Shown here in pieces: positions 8,394 through 16,444 of a DNA stretch of 64,000 bases (its first letter is position 1; every line of letters begins with the position of its first letter). The notes beneath the pieces are model-generated. The model made no database searches. It was not told the origin of the DNA and saw nothing but the letters and a program-made list of their open reading frames with translations. A program made the position numbers and the translations under genes. Source of the DNA: LZORAL124-50-18 sp051208045 (GTDB lineage Bacteria > Pseudomonadota > Gammaproteobacteria > Pseudomonadales > Oleiphilaceae); NCBI GenBank assembly GCA_051208045.1, contig JBPJFY010000001.1:310001-374000 (forward strand), read 5' to 3'.

Positions 8394-9152
8394 ATGCTGA
8401 AAGATTGGCGCGGGGATATCGTTTTTTCAGAGAGTGTAGCGATTTTTCGCGGCCCTGTGGGGGAAAACAAGTCCCATTGTCATTGGGCCGCTCAAATCAC
8501 CCTTGGGTTGAGTGGGCCGGTGACTTATGAGGTATCGTCTGAGGTCGTGGAATCAGACGCGGTGTACTTTGCATCCAAAACGCCACACCGCATTCTCTCA
8601 GGCGTTGTGTGTTCCATCTATTTCGACCCCCTGTTTGATACCATCTCCAAAGGATTTGATGAAGGTGCTCAGGATGGCTGGGCCTCCCTTGACAGAGACG
8701 CGCTTCCATCGGTGTTCAGTACCATCGACGAAGAAACAGACCTGACGCAACTGTTGAATTCGCCCCCGCTCAACGCGCCAGAGCCTGCTTCACGGGATGC
8801 GAGGCTGCAAACCGTTTTGCAGGTGATTCATACTAATCTCAGTACCGATACGGGTATCGACCGAGACGCCCTCGCGGCACACATCAATGTTTCTCCCAGC
8901 CGGTTTTCCCATTGGTTCGTTGAGCAAACCGGGGTGCCTTTGCGGAGTTATAAAAAATGGCTCAAACTGCGGGTGGCCATGGATGCTTTGCTTGCCGGGA
9001 AAACACCGATGGGGGCCGCGATGCAAGCAGGTTTCAGTGATCTTGCGCATATGAGTCGCGAATTTTCGGACTCTTTCGGTCTCACCTATCTGGATGCGCA
9101 GCGAGCCTGGGCGTATGCCCAGCGTTTTCATACCGACAATAAGGCGGAATAG
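8394..9152 (+). CDS. AraC-family transcriptional regulator
   Basis: The protein has 252 residues. The C-terminal half holds two helix-turn-helix units typical of AraC/XylS proteins (LAAHINVSPSRFSHWFVEQTGVPLRSYKKWLKLRVAMDALLAG, then AAMQAGFSDLAHMSREFSDSFGLT). The N-terminal half is a cupin-like sensor region (HCHWAAQITLGLSGPVTYE). A GAGG ribosome-binding site lies seven bases before the ATG. It is divergent from the sigma factor gene and 79 bases before an alpha/beta hydrolase gene on the same strand, which is its most likely target. The effector is unknown. Confidence 0.85.
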   Translation: MLKDWRGDIVFSESVAIFRGPVGENKSHCHWAAQITLGLSGPVTYEVSSEVVESDAVYFASKTPHRILSGVVCSIYFDPLFDTISKGFDEGAQDGWASLDRDALPSVFSTIDEETDLTQLLNSPPLNAPEPASRDARLQTVLQVIHTNLSTDTGIDRDALAAHINVSPSRFSHWFVEQTGVPLRSYKKWLKLRVAMDALLAGKTPMGAAMQAGFSDLAHMSREFSDSFGLTYLDAQRAWAYAQRFHTDNKAE

Positions 9153-9231
9153 CTCTTTCGTTCAATACCGTGTCCTGGTGGTCTGTTACTTTAGCGCTAT
9201 TGAGTGTTTTTAAGGCAACAGGAGCGTGTGT

Positions 9232-10182
9232 ATGAAGGTCAGGGAAGGGTTTGTGGAATCTGCCGGCCATCGCTTGGCTTATCTGGCGGTGAATGAGCAT
9301 TTGGCCTGCGACGCGCAGCCTGCCATTGTGTTCATTCACGGGGTATTGGCGTCGGTGAATTTTTGGCGAGATTGCATCCCTCCCGATGTTAAGGAAAATC
9401 GCGCCTGGTACTCTCTGAGCTTACCCGCCCATCACCCGTCTCAGGTTCCGTCGGATTTTGCACCGGAACACGTGAATGAGCAATGGTTTTACCATGTCAT
9501 GAATGGTGCACTTAACGCGTTGTTGGGGGAGAAAAAGGCGATCATTGTGGGACATTCCACGGGAGGCTTCTGTGCTTTGAATCTTGCGATACATCAGGCA
9601 CCCAATGTCATTGGTGTGGTCAGTATTGCCGGTTTCCACAGCGGGCGTTGGGGCGGCGTCGAAGGAATGTTGGTTAAACTGGCGGGACTCGGGAAGTGGG
9701 CAAAGGGGCTGTTTACCTCAAACATTCGTATCGCCCAGAGCAGTGCGTTGGTGCAGCGCACATTTGCCAGTTTGTTAGCCCATAACCGGCGTACGTATCG
9801 ACGGAGCCCGCTGAGCACACGAATGATTGAGAATATTCAGAACAATACCCGGCAGCAGGACCCCGCGGCACTCTTCCCCTTGTTTTATGGTATCGGGGCA
9901 ATAGAAATTGCTGATCAGTTGTGTCAGATTAATGTACCTTGTTATGTTTTTGCGGGATCGCATGATCCGGTGGTACCGTGGGCGCAATCGCAAGTATTGG
10001 TGGACAATATCCGCCACGTGAAAGCCGTTGCTTTTCCCAACGTTGGGCATATGCCGTTTATGGAAGATACAGCAACCTGTTATCGAGCCCTGGAAGACGC
10101 GTTAGCCGACATACAGGCGCACTATCAGTCCCGTCACCCCTTGGACAACAAAGAGGAATCCCATGAACTATCCGCAGTTTAA
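9232..10182 (+). CDS. Alpha/beta hydrolase
   Basis: About 316 residues from the ATG at 9232, chosen over an in-frame GTG at 9226 because AGGAG lies eight bases before it. The oxyanion region reads FIHGVLAS. The nucleophile elbow is GHSTG with S109. Acid and base candidates lie in GSHDPVVPW and NVGHMPFME. A lid-like segment between about residues 140 and 190 is helical and basic. No signal peptide is visible, so it is probably cytoplasmic. The next small gene overlaps by 20 bases. The substrate (ester, lactone or similar) cannot be inferred. Confidence 0.8.
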   Translation: MKVREGFVESAGHRLAYLAVNEHLACDAQPAIVFIHGVLASVNFWRDCIPPDVKENRAWYSLSLPAHHPSQVPSDFAPEHVNEQWFYHVMNGALNALLGEKKAIIVGHSTGGFCALNLAIHQAPNVIGVVSIAGFHSGRWGGVEGMLVKLAGLGKWAKGLFTSNIRIAQSSALVQRTFASLLAHNRRTYRRSPLSTRMIENIQNNTRQQDPAALFPLFYGIGAIEIADQLCQINVPCYVFAGSHDPVVPWAQSQVLVDNIRHVKAVAFPNVGHMPFMEDTATCYRALEDALADIQAHYQSRHPLDNKEESHELSAV

Positions 10183-10627
10183 GAAAGATCTGCAGTGCAT
10201 CCACGAATCAGAAGTGTATGGTGCTGCTGTCTTTGCGACGGCCGCCCGATTCACGGTGAATGCAAACCGGAAGCGTAAATGGCTCGCCCTGGAAGCGTTG
10301 GAAAAGCAGACGTTGGCGCGTTATCTGGACTATATGGCGGCCACACACCAGCCGGTCGTTGAGCCTGCTGGCTGGCAACTGAAGGGAAGGGTGGAAGGTG
10401 CCGTGCTGGGAGCATTGCCCTGGCGTATCGCCATGACCCTGTTAAAAAAAGGAACCGAGCCGTTTCAGGAAAAGTTTCTCCGTCTCAAAGCCCATTCGGA
10501 GGGGATTCATCACGACTTTTTCGCCTATGTGTACGCCCACGAAAAGGCCATTGAAGCCTTCGCTCAGAGAGAGCTTTCCAGGGAGCGCGAGAGTTTAAAG
10601 GCGGTGACGAAACTGTTGGCATTGTAG
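10163..10627 (+). CDS. Conserved small helical protein, possibly ferritin-like
   Basis: The protein has 154 residues, almost all helical. Acidic and histidine residues sit where a ferritin-like four-helix bundle would bind metal: HESEVYG at 14-20, EALEKQT near 46-52, and HSEGIHHDFF with HEKAIEAFAQRE near the end. I do not recognise the family, and metal binding is an inference. A GAGGAA ribosome-binding site precedes the ATG. The gene overlaps the end of the alpha/beta hydrolase gene by 20 bases, so the two are co-translated and probably work in one process. Confidence 0.6.
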   Translation: MNYPQFKKDLQCIHESEVYGAAVFATAARFTVNANRKRKWLALEALEKQTLARYLDYMAATHQPVVEPAGWQLKGRVEGAVLGALPWRIAMTLLKKGTEPFQEKFLRLKAHSEGIHHDFFAYVYAHEKAIEAFAQRELSRERESLKAVTKLLAL

Positions 10628-10659
10628 AATCAAATTCTGGAATGAGGCAATTTGGGGCG

Positions 10660-10977
10660 TTAAATGCCAGTAATCAGCATATCAATGGCGTCAATAATCT
10701 GATAGCGATAACTTTCCAACGAATCTATTTCAGATTTTAGAATAGACTTAGGCACAGTGGTCATTTGATTGGTAACAAGAATGTATTCTTCGCCGTCAAT
10801 ACTGATGGCCGGACAGAGCTTACTGGCAATTTTCTCATTAACTTTCTTAGAAGCAGTTAACGGAATAACAAGTCTGGAATTTAAACCACTTAACAGGTTG
10901 TTTTGAACATCCACGAAGTAAGGATAGATTTTTTTGCTGTTTTTGTCTTTGTTCAGGTAAAGCGTAAATTGGCTCAT
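10660..10977 (-). CDS. ccdB: CcdB-like toxin (DNA gyrase poison family)
   Basis: The protein has 105 residues. It shows the CcdB pattern: QFTLYLNKDK...YPYFVDVQNNLL, then SRLVIPL, then LCPAISIDGEEYILVTNQMTTVP and a C-terminal helix. F-plasmid CcdB traps gyrase on DNA, and its last three residues (Trp-Gly-Ile) matter for this. Here the end is Thr-Gly-Ile, so potency may differ. The ATG at 10977 overlaps the ccdA stop (TGATG), the usual coupling. The gene is clearly richer in A and T than its neighbours, which fits recent transfer. Confidence 0.88.
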   Translation of the reverse strand: MSQFTLYLNKDKNSKKIYPYFVDVQNNLLSGLNSRLVIPLTASKKVNEKIASKLCPAISIDGEEYILVTNQMTTVPKSILKSEIDSLESYRYQIIDAIDMLITGI

Positions 10978-11222
10978 CAAAAATTCCTGAACGAATCAGA
11001 AAATAAGCCGTTTTCTTCAGTCAACTTGTTCAGCTCATCAATTGCATCTTTATTCTCTTTTAGCCATTGCTCTCGCTGCGCATTTTTCACCTGCACAATT
11101 AGGGCCTGTTCGAGAGTGGCAGATAAATTTATTTTCAAGTTCTTGGCTTGGTTTAAAAGGTCGCTGTTTATTGTTAGGTTGGTCGCTTTTTTGGGAGCTT
11201 GTTGGTCGAAAAATGCGTGCAT
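10977..11222 (-). CDS. ccdA: CcdA-like antitoxin
   Basis: The protein has 81 residues. An N-terminal ribbon-helix-helix region (KKATNLTINSDLLNQAKNLKINLSATLEQAL) would bind the operator. The C-terminal part (WLKENKDAIDELNKLTEENGLFSDSFRNF) matches the flexible toxin-binding tail of CcdA, whose end in the F plasmid is similar (GSFADENRDW). AAGGAG lies seven bases before the ATG. It is coupled to ccdB by a one-base overlap. The pair lies alone between the hydrolase pair and the atu operon in an AT-rich patch, so it is probably a chromosomal addiction or stability module. Confidence 0.88.
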   Translation of the reverse strand: MHAFFDQQAPKKATNLTINSDLLNQAKNLKINLSATLEQALIVQVKNAQREQWLKENKDAIDELNKLTEENGLFSDSFRNF

Positions 11223-11234
11223 AGTATTTACTCC

Positions 11235-11246
11235 TTATGCGCATTA
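11235..11246. promoter_or_regulatory. Candidate ccdAB operator
   Basis: The near-palindrome TTATGCGCATTA (perfect core ATGCGCAT) lies 12 bases before the ccdA start. CcdA-CcdB complexes repress their own promoter at such sites. The position fits, but no binding consensus for this branch is known to me. Confidence 0.3.
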
Positions 11247-11329
11247 AGTATGTGTTTATGCTATTCCATAACCAAGCATTTAACAAGCGCCCCCAACGGT
11301 CAAATGTTAATGTCACCTTTTAGGGATAT

Positions 11330-11357
11330 AAAAAACACCATCAAATTCTTTATGGTG
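11330..11357 (-). terminator. Rho-independent terminator of the atu operon
   Basis: Read leftwards, CACCAT and ATGGTG form a stem around a ten-base loop, and six T residues follow at once. A longer pairing, AAAACACC with GGTGTTTT across 11332-11370, overlaps it. It sits about 100 bases past the stop of the last atu-like gene and before ccdA, so it should end the operon transcript. Confidence 0.65.
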
Positions 11358-11453
11358 AGGCGGGTGTTTTACGAAAGAGGAATTCACATGAACCGAATGC
11401 GCCTTCAATCAGCACTCTACGGATCCCGATCCCGACCCCTCCACTGTCGCACA

Positions 11454-12287
11454 TTACTCTTCCACATAGAGATCCGTAATCAACGCTTTGGTACTCTCCG
11501 GCGCGTGCCGGTATACCTCAAAATCCGTGACGCCACGGGTGCGCAGGAACGTCTCATCAATGAGGTGTTGCCCGGTTAGGCTACCGTCGGTTGTGCGCAA
11601 TATTTCATACGCAGCGTCTGCCATGATCGCGGGGGTACGGGCCTGCTCCAGCACTTTGGCGCTGCCTGCTTCAAATTCCACCGCTGCGGTGGCAATAATG
11701 GTTCGTGGCCAGAGAGAGTTGACGGCAACCTTGTAGCGTTTAAATTCGGCCGCCATACCGATGGTGAGCATTGACATGCCGTACTTCGTGACCGTATAGG
11801 GGCCATAATTCGCAAACCATTTTGGGTCGAGATTAATTGGCGGGGAGAGGTTGATGATATGCGCGCCGCCTGATTTTTTCAGGTAGGGAAGCGCTACCTG
11901 GCTGCACGCCAGTACTGCCCGCGTGTTGATTTGGTGCATGAGGTCAAAGCGTTTGAGGGCCAGATGCTCTGCCGGGGCGAGCTTGATTGCCCCGGCGTTA
12001 TTGATGAGGGCATCAATGCCGCCGAACTGGTCAGCAGCCGCTTGCAGTGCTTCTTTCAGGCTGTCATCGTCACGCACATCGAGTTGAATAGGAAGCGCCT
12101 GTCCACCAGCCTTTTCCACTTCCTTGGCGACACTGTGGATGGTCCCCGGTAGTTTGGGGTGGGGATCAGCAGACTTTGCAGCAAGTACAATGTTTGCGCC
12201 GTCCTGCGCACAACGAAGTGCGATCTCCCGACCAATGCCCCGACTTGCGCCGGTAATAAATATCGTTTTGTCTTTAAGTGAGTTCAT
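11454..12287 (-). CDS. atuG: Short-chain dehydrogenase, AtuG-like (HSDL2-type SDR)
   Basis: The protein has 277 residues. The cofactor motif TGASRGIG lies near residue 13, NNAG follows at about 95, and the catalytic region has YGPYTVTKYGMSM with Tyr and Lys. The start and spacing resemble the HSDL2-type SDR branch. It is the last gene of a leftward six-gene operon and starts 11 bases after atuF. In Pseudomonas the gene in this place is atuG, given as a citronellol/citronellal dehydrogenase candidate. The order of all six genes is what supports the name. The direct substrate is not proven. Confidence 0.7.
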   Translation of the reverse strand: MNSLKDKTIFITGASRGIGREIALRCAQDGANIVLAAKSADPHPKLPGTIHSVAKEVEKAGGQALPIQLDVRDDDSLKEALQAAADQFGGIDALINNAGAIKLAPAEHLALKRFDLMHQINTRAVLACSQVALPYLKKSGGAHIINLSPPINLDPKWFANYGPYTVTKYGMSMLTIGMAAEFKRYKVAVNSLWPRTIIATAAVEFEAGSAKVLEQARTPAIMADAAYEILRTTDGSLTGQHLIDETFLRTRGVTDFEVYRHAPESTKALITDLYVEE

Positions 12288-12298
12288 GTATGCGTAAA

Positions 12299-14314
12299 TT
12301 ATCCTGCGTTTTCCGCTGTCAGGGTGACCAGGAGCTGGCGAATTTTCACCTGCGCACCTGCTTGTGTGTGGACTTCTGAGATCACGCCGTCCATATCCGC
12401 CTTTAATGGGTGCTCCATCTTCATGGCTTCCAGTATAAGTAAGGTCTGACCTTTTTTAACCGCTTGTCCGGGCTCAATACAGACATCAATGATACTGCCA
12501 TCCATGCTCGCGACAATTCTGCCGCTGCCACCTTCACTTTCCGACGCTGCGGCCTCGTGGGTCAGGTCGGTATACTGATAGTAGGTGCCCGCCAAGTGGA
12601 TGTCTACGCGATCGCCATTCAGCGCAAAACGGCAGGTACGCCGAATCCCCTCATGCACAAAGGTGAGTTCCGATAATCCACCGGGCGTCAGCGCAGTTTC
12701 ATCGAGTACCTGGACCTCTGCGGCGGATTCACCCTCATTGCCATGCAGCACGTAGGTGTGCTCCTGCGCACTGAGGCCCACTTCAATTACCAGGTCCCCC
12801 AGTCGCAGTTCATAGGGCCAGGGCGCACGATTAGCGCTGCGCCAGTTGAGCAGAGAGCCCAGCGCGGCTGATTGAAAACCCTGGCGATACAGTAGAATGG
12901 TTGCCAGTGCATTCGACAGGTCTGTCGGCTCGGCGGCCTGCATGGACGGATCCTGCTGAAAGTGATCGCCCAGAAAACCCGTGGTGGCTTCGCCGATTCG
13001 GAAGACGTCGTGGGCGATGACGTTTCTGAGAAACGTACTGTTGATGGTGACACCAAACAGCGTGGTGGTGTTCAGCGTTTGGATCAGCTTTCGACGCGCT
13101 TCTTCACGGTTCGCGCCGTAAGCGATGACCTTCGCCAGCATGGGGTCATAAAACGGGGTAACCGCTTGGCCTTCCCGAATACCGGCATCAATCCGAATGC
13201 CTTCGCCCTGAGCGGGGAGCCAATGGACAATTTGTCCGGTCTGGGGCATAAACTGATTGGCGGCATCTTCGGCGTAGAGGCGAACTTCAATCGCGTGGCC
13301 GGTCAAGGTGATTTCGTCTTGAGCGAGGGGCAGGGGAAGGTCACTGGCCACATCCAATTGCCAGGCCACCAGATCGGTGCCGGTAATCAACTCGGTGACC
13401 GGGTGTTCGACCTGGAGTCGTGTGTTCATTTCGAGGAAGTAGAAATTCTTGTTTTGATCCACCAGAAATTCCACGGTGCCCGCGCCTTCGTAATTGCAGG
13501 CTTTGGCGGCTTGCACAGCCGCTTTTCCCATACGTTCACGCAATGCGTGGTCCACAAAGGGAGAGGGCGCTTCTTCGACGACTTTTTGGTGTCGTCGTTG
13601 AATGGAGCAATCTCGCTCGCCAAGATAGACCACATTCCCCTGGGTATCTGCAAACACCTGGATTTCGATATGGCGCGGGTTGATCACCGCTTTTTCGATG
13701 ATCAATTCACCGCTGCCGAAGGCATTGGTAGCTTCTGAGCGTGCTGTTTTGATCATGGCGGCCAATTCATCGGCCTCGTGCACCAACCGCATGCCGCGGC
13801 CACCACCGCCTGCGGAGGCTTTAAGCATGACCGGCAGACCAATCCGCTTGGCTTCTGAGATCAGTGTTTCGTCCGCCTGATCTTCGCCTTCGTAGCCCGG
13901 AATACAGGGGACATCGGCTTCAATCATGGCGATTTTGGAGAGCCGTTTGCTGCCCATCAATCGAATCGCGTTGACCGGGGGGCCGATAAAGGTGATGCCC
14001 TGTTTCACACAGGCTTCGGCAAATTCCGCATTTTCCGAGAGAAATCCATAGCCCGGGTGAATCGCATCTGCCCCCGTGCGCTCTGCGGCTGCGAGAATCT
14101 TGGCCGAATTGAGGTAGTTCTCACCCACGGGGCCGGGGCCGAGGCAGACGGCTTCATCTGCCAGAGCTACATGCGGGGCCTGCGCATCAGCGTCACTGTA
14201 GACCGCGACGGTGGGATAGCCCTTGGCTTTGGCGGTTCGAATGACGCGCACGGCGATTTCACCGCGATTGGCGACAAGTACCTTGGTAAATCGGGGAGGT
14301 GTCTGTTGGGTCAT
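12299..14314 (-). CDS. atuF: Geranyl-CoA carboxylase alpha (biotin-containing) subunit
   Basis: The protein has 671 residues. The biotin carboxylase half starts KVLVANRGEIAVRVIRTAKAKG, with the ATP-grasp glycine loop SAGGGGRGMR and EMNTRLQVEHPVTE. The C-terminal carrier domain has EAMKMEH with the biotinyl lysine at about K632. This is the two-subunit layout shared by 3-methylcrotonyl-CoA and geranyl-CoA carboxylases. The alpha subunit alone does not tell the two apart. The operon context (two SDR genes, a TetR regulator, no HMG-CoA lyase) and the beta subunit favour geranyl-CoA. It carboxylates biotin with bicarbonate and ATP. Confidence 0.8.
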   Translation of the reverse strand: MTQQTPPRFTKVLVANRGEIAVRVIRTAKAKGYPTVAVYSDADAQAPHVALADEAVCLGPGPVGENYLNSAKILAAAERTGADAIHPGYGFLSENAEFAEACVKQGITFIGPPVNAIRLMGSKRLSKIAMIEADVPCIPGYEGEDQADETLISEAKRIGLPVMLKASAGGGGRGMRLVHEADELAAMIKTARSEATNAFGSGELIIEKAVINPRHIEIQVFADTQGNVVYLGERDCSIQRRHQKVVEEAPSPFVDHALRERMGKAAVQAAKACNYEGAGTVEFLVDQNKNFYFLEMNTRLQVEHPVTELITGTDLVAWQLDVASDLPLPLAQDEITLTGHAIEVRLYAEDAANQFMPQTGQIVHWLPAQGEGIRIDAGIREGQAVTPFYDPMLAKVIAYGANREEARRKLIQTLNTTTLFGVTINSTFLRNVIAHDVFRIGEATTGFLGDHFQQDPSMQAAEPTDLSNALATILLYRQGFQSAALGSLLNWRSANRAPWPYELRLGDLVIEVGLSAQEHTYVLHGNEGESAAEVQVLDETALTPGGLSELTFVHEGIRRTCRFALNGDRVDIHLAGTYYQYTDLTHEAAASESEGGSGRIVASMDGSIIDVCIEPGQAVKKGQTLLILEAMKMEHPLKADMDGVISEVHTQAGAQVKIRQLLVTLTAENAG

Positions 14315-14334
14315 GATTGCGTGCTCATCTGAGA

Positions 14335-15174
14335 TTATTGTGCCCAGCCCGGAAGCCGTTTCTGGATGAATGCCATGGTGCCTTCCTGGCCTTCTTTGCT
14401 TTGAACCGCCTGGGAAAACTGGTCTGCTGCCTGATCAAGCAGTGTTTCCAGCGCAGTGTTGCCCGCGGCCAGCATCAGTGCTTTGGTGGTGGCGTTGGCG
14501 GTGGGTGCGCAGCGCTTGACGTGAGCCAGCACCTCAGCGAGTTGGGATTCCAGCGCTTCATCGGTGGCGCAACAATAGTGGGCGATGCCGAGTCTGACGG
14601 CTTCTTCGCCGTTGAATCGCGCGCCCAGCAGAGCCAGTCGTCGTGCCTGGGTTAACCCGATACGGCTGACCACAAAAGGGGCGATCTGCGCCGGTGGAAT
14701 GCCCAAGCCGGTTTCCGGTAGCCCGAATTGCGCAGATGCAGCGGCAATGGCCACATCTGAGACGCAGGCGAGCCCGAACCCTCCACCCAGTACCGCGCCT
14801 TCCAATACGGTGACCACCACCTGTGGGGCGGCGTTGGCCTGGGTGATGAGTCGGCCAAACTCCCGGTTCAGGGTGTAAAAGGGATCGTCCCCCGAGTCGC
14901 CCGTTTTTGCGAGCGCAGCGCGGGCATTGGCCATGTCTTTGATGTCGCCGCCCGCACAGAAATGTCCCCCTTCGCCGCGCAGTACGATGGCGCGAATGTC
15001 CGGCTGTTTCGCGCAACTTTCCAGCACCGCCATCAGCTCGTGGACCATTTGCAGGCTCATGGCGTTTCTGGCTTTAGGACGATTGAGCGTCACAAACAGT
15101 ACGTGGCCCTGCGCAGTCAACAGGAGCGTTTCGGTTTCCGGTAGTGACACTGTGGTTTGTTCTACGGTGCTCAT
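14335..15174 (-). CDS. atuE: Enoyl-CoA hydratase family, isohexenylglutaconyl-CoA hydratase candidate
   Basis: The protein has 279 residues of the crotonase fold. RPKARNAMSLQM opens it, the oxyanion-hole segment HFCAGGDIKDM follows, and EGAVLGGGFGLACVSDVAIA and the FGLPETGLGIPPAQ active-site region come next. In Pseudomonas AtuE hydrates isohexenyl-glutaconyl-CoA, the product of geranyl-CoA carboxylase. The Liu counterpart acts on methylglutaconyl-CoA, and the sequence alone does not decide between them. An AAAGGAGG ribosome-binding site precedes the ATG. It lies 20 bases before atuF and 22 bases after atuD. Confidence 0.75.
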   Translation of the reverse strand: MSTVEQTTVSLPETETLLLTAQGHVLFVTLNRPKARNAMSLQMVHELMAVLESCAKQPDIRAIVLRGEGGHFCAGGDIKDMANARAALAKTGDSGDDPFYTLNREFGRLITQANAAPQVVVTVLEGAVLGGGFGLACVSDVAIAAASAQFGLPETGLGIPPAQIAPFVVSRIGLTQARRLALLGARFNGEEAVRLGIAHYCCATDEALESQLAEVLAHVKRCAPTANATTKALMLAAGNTALETLLDQAADQFSQAVQSKEGQEGTMAFIQKRLPGWAQ

Positions 15175-15196
15175 GGTGCCTCCTTTGCGTCTGGGT

Positions 15197-16354
15197 TCAG
15201 GATTTTTTTCCTGGAAGAATGCCCATCATCTTGCAGATGATGCCCTGCATGATCTCGTCGGCACCCCCGCCAATAGAAACCAGCCGCACGTCGCGGTAGG
15301 CGCGGGATACGATGTTATCCCACATGTAGCCCATGCCGCCCCAGTATTGCAGGCAGGAGTCCGTCACTTCACGGCCCAGGCGCCCGGATTTCAGTTTGGC
15401 CATGGAGGCGAGCTGCGTGACATCTTTACCGTTGATGTAGAGTTCACAGGCCTGGTAGATCATGGCGCGCAGGGCTTCAATTTCGGTTTGTAGTTCCGCC
15501 ATGCGAAAATGAATGACCTGATTGTCGATGAGGGGCTGGCCAAACGTTTTGCGCTCCCGGCAGTAGGCGATGGTGTGTTGCACGCAGTTTTCGAGCCCTT
15601 TCAGGGTGTTGGCTGCTCCCCACATCCGCTCTTCCTGAAACTGCAGCATCTGCATCATAAAGCCCGTGCCTTCTGCGCCGATACGATTTCTCTGCGGTAC
15701 ACGCACGTCATCGAAAAAAATCTGCGCGGTTTCAGATGAGCGCATTCCGAGTTTGTCGAGTTTGGGTGCCATGGTGATGCCGGGCAGGTTCATCGGTACG
15801 ACGATCAGCGATTTGTTCTTGTGTACCTTGTCGTCTGAGGTGTTAGCGAGCAGACAGCAGAAATCGGCCTGAGGGGAGTTGGTGATCCACATCTTGGTAC
15901 CGTTGATCACGTAATCATCGCCATCTTTGCGCGCGGTGGTTTTTAATCCAGCTACATCAGAACCTGCGCCGGGCTCACTCACGCCAATGCAACCAATGGC
16001 TTCGCCACGAATGGCTGGCGTGAGAAACTCTTCCTTCAATTCATCTGAGCCAAAACGGGCCAGGGCAGGGGTGCACATGTCTGTTTGCACGCCGATGGCC
16101 AGAGGTACGCCGCCGCAATGTGCCGCACCCAGTTCTTCCGCTGCCACAATGTTGTAGCTGTAATCCAGTCCCATGCCACCGAACTTTTCGGGTTTGCTGA
16201 TACCGAGCAAACCGAGTTCGCCCATTTTTTTGAACAGCTCCCGCATGGGAAACGTGCCGGCGGATTCCCATTCTTCGACGTTTGGATTGATTTCATTCTC
16301 GACGAAGCTCTTGACGGTTCGACGAATTTCATTGTGTTCTTGAGTGAAAATCAT
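15197..16354 (-). CDS. atuD: Acyl-CoA dehydrogenase, citronellyl-CoA dehydrogenase candidate
   Basis: The protein has 385 residues. FAD-binding acyl-CoA dehydrogenase motifs are clear: IGVSEPGAGSDVAGLKTTA, YVINGTKMWITNSPQAD and LQYWGGMGYM. Near the end it reads SIGGGADEIMQGI, so the catalytic-glutamate position of medium-chain enzymes (IYEGT) is Gly. In Pseudomonas AtuD oxidises citronellyl-CoA to geranyl-CoA. The place between the beta carboxylase and hydratase genes supports this role. A leucine-pathway isovaleryl-CoA dehydrogenase is the alternative but fits the cluster less well. Confidence 0.75.
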   Translation of the reverse strand: MIFTQEHNEIRRTVKSFVENEINPNVEEWESAGTFPMRELFKKMGELGLLGISKPEKFGGMGLDYSYNIVAAEELGAAHCGGVPLAIGVQTDMCTPALARFGSDELKEEFLTPAIRGEAIGCIGVSEPGAGSDVAGLKTTARKDGDDYVINGTKMWITNSPQADFCCLLANTSDDKVHKNKSLIVVPMNLPGITMAPKLDKLGMRSSETAQIFFDDVRVPQRNRIGAEGTGFMMQMLQFQEERMWGAANTLKGLENCVQHTIAYCRERKTFGQPLIDNQVIHFRMAELQTEIEALRAMIYQACELYINGKDVTQLASMAKLKSGRLGREVTDSCLQYWGGMGYMWDNIVSRAYRDVRLVSIGGGADEIMQGIICKMMGILPGKKS

Positions 16355-16444
16355 GGTGCTGTCCTGTGGTAGTCGTTGAATCGCTTACTTTTTTACTGCT
16401 ATCTTTCAAACTTTGTGTTTAATGGGTGCCGCTGTCGTGACTGG

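Noticed and set aside
12962..13738. Plus-strand open frame inside atuF
   Set aside because: Antisense of the conserved biotin carboxylase domain; no motif of its own.
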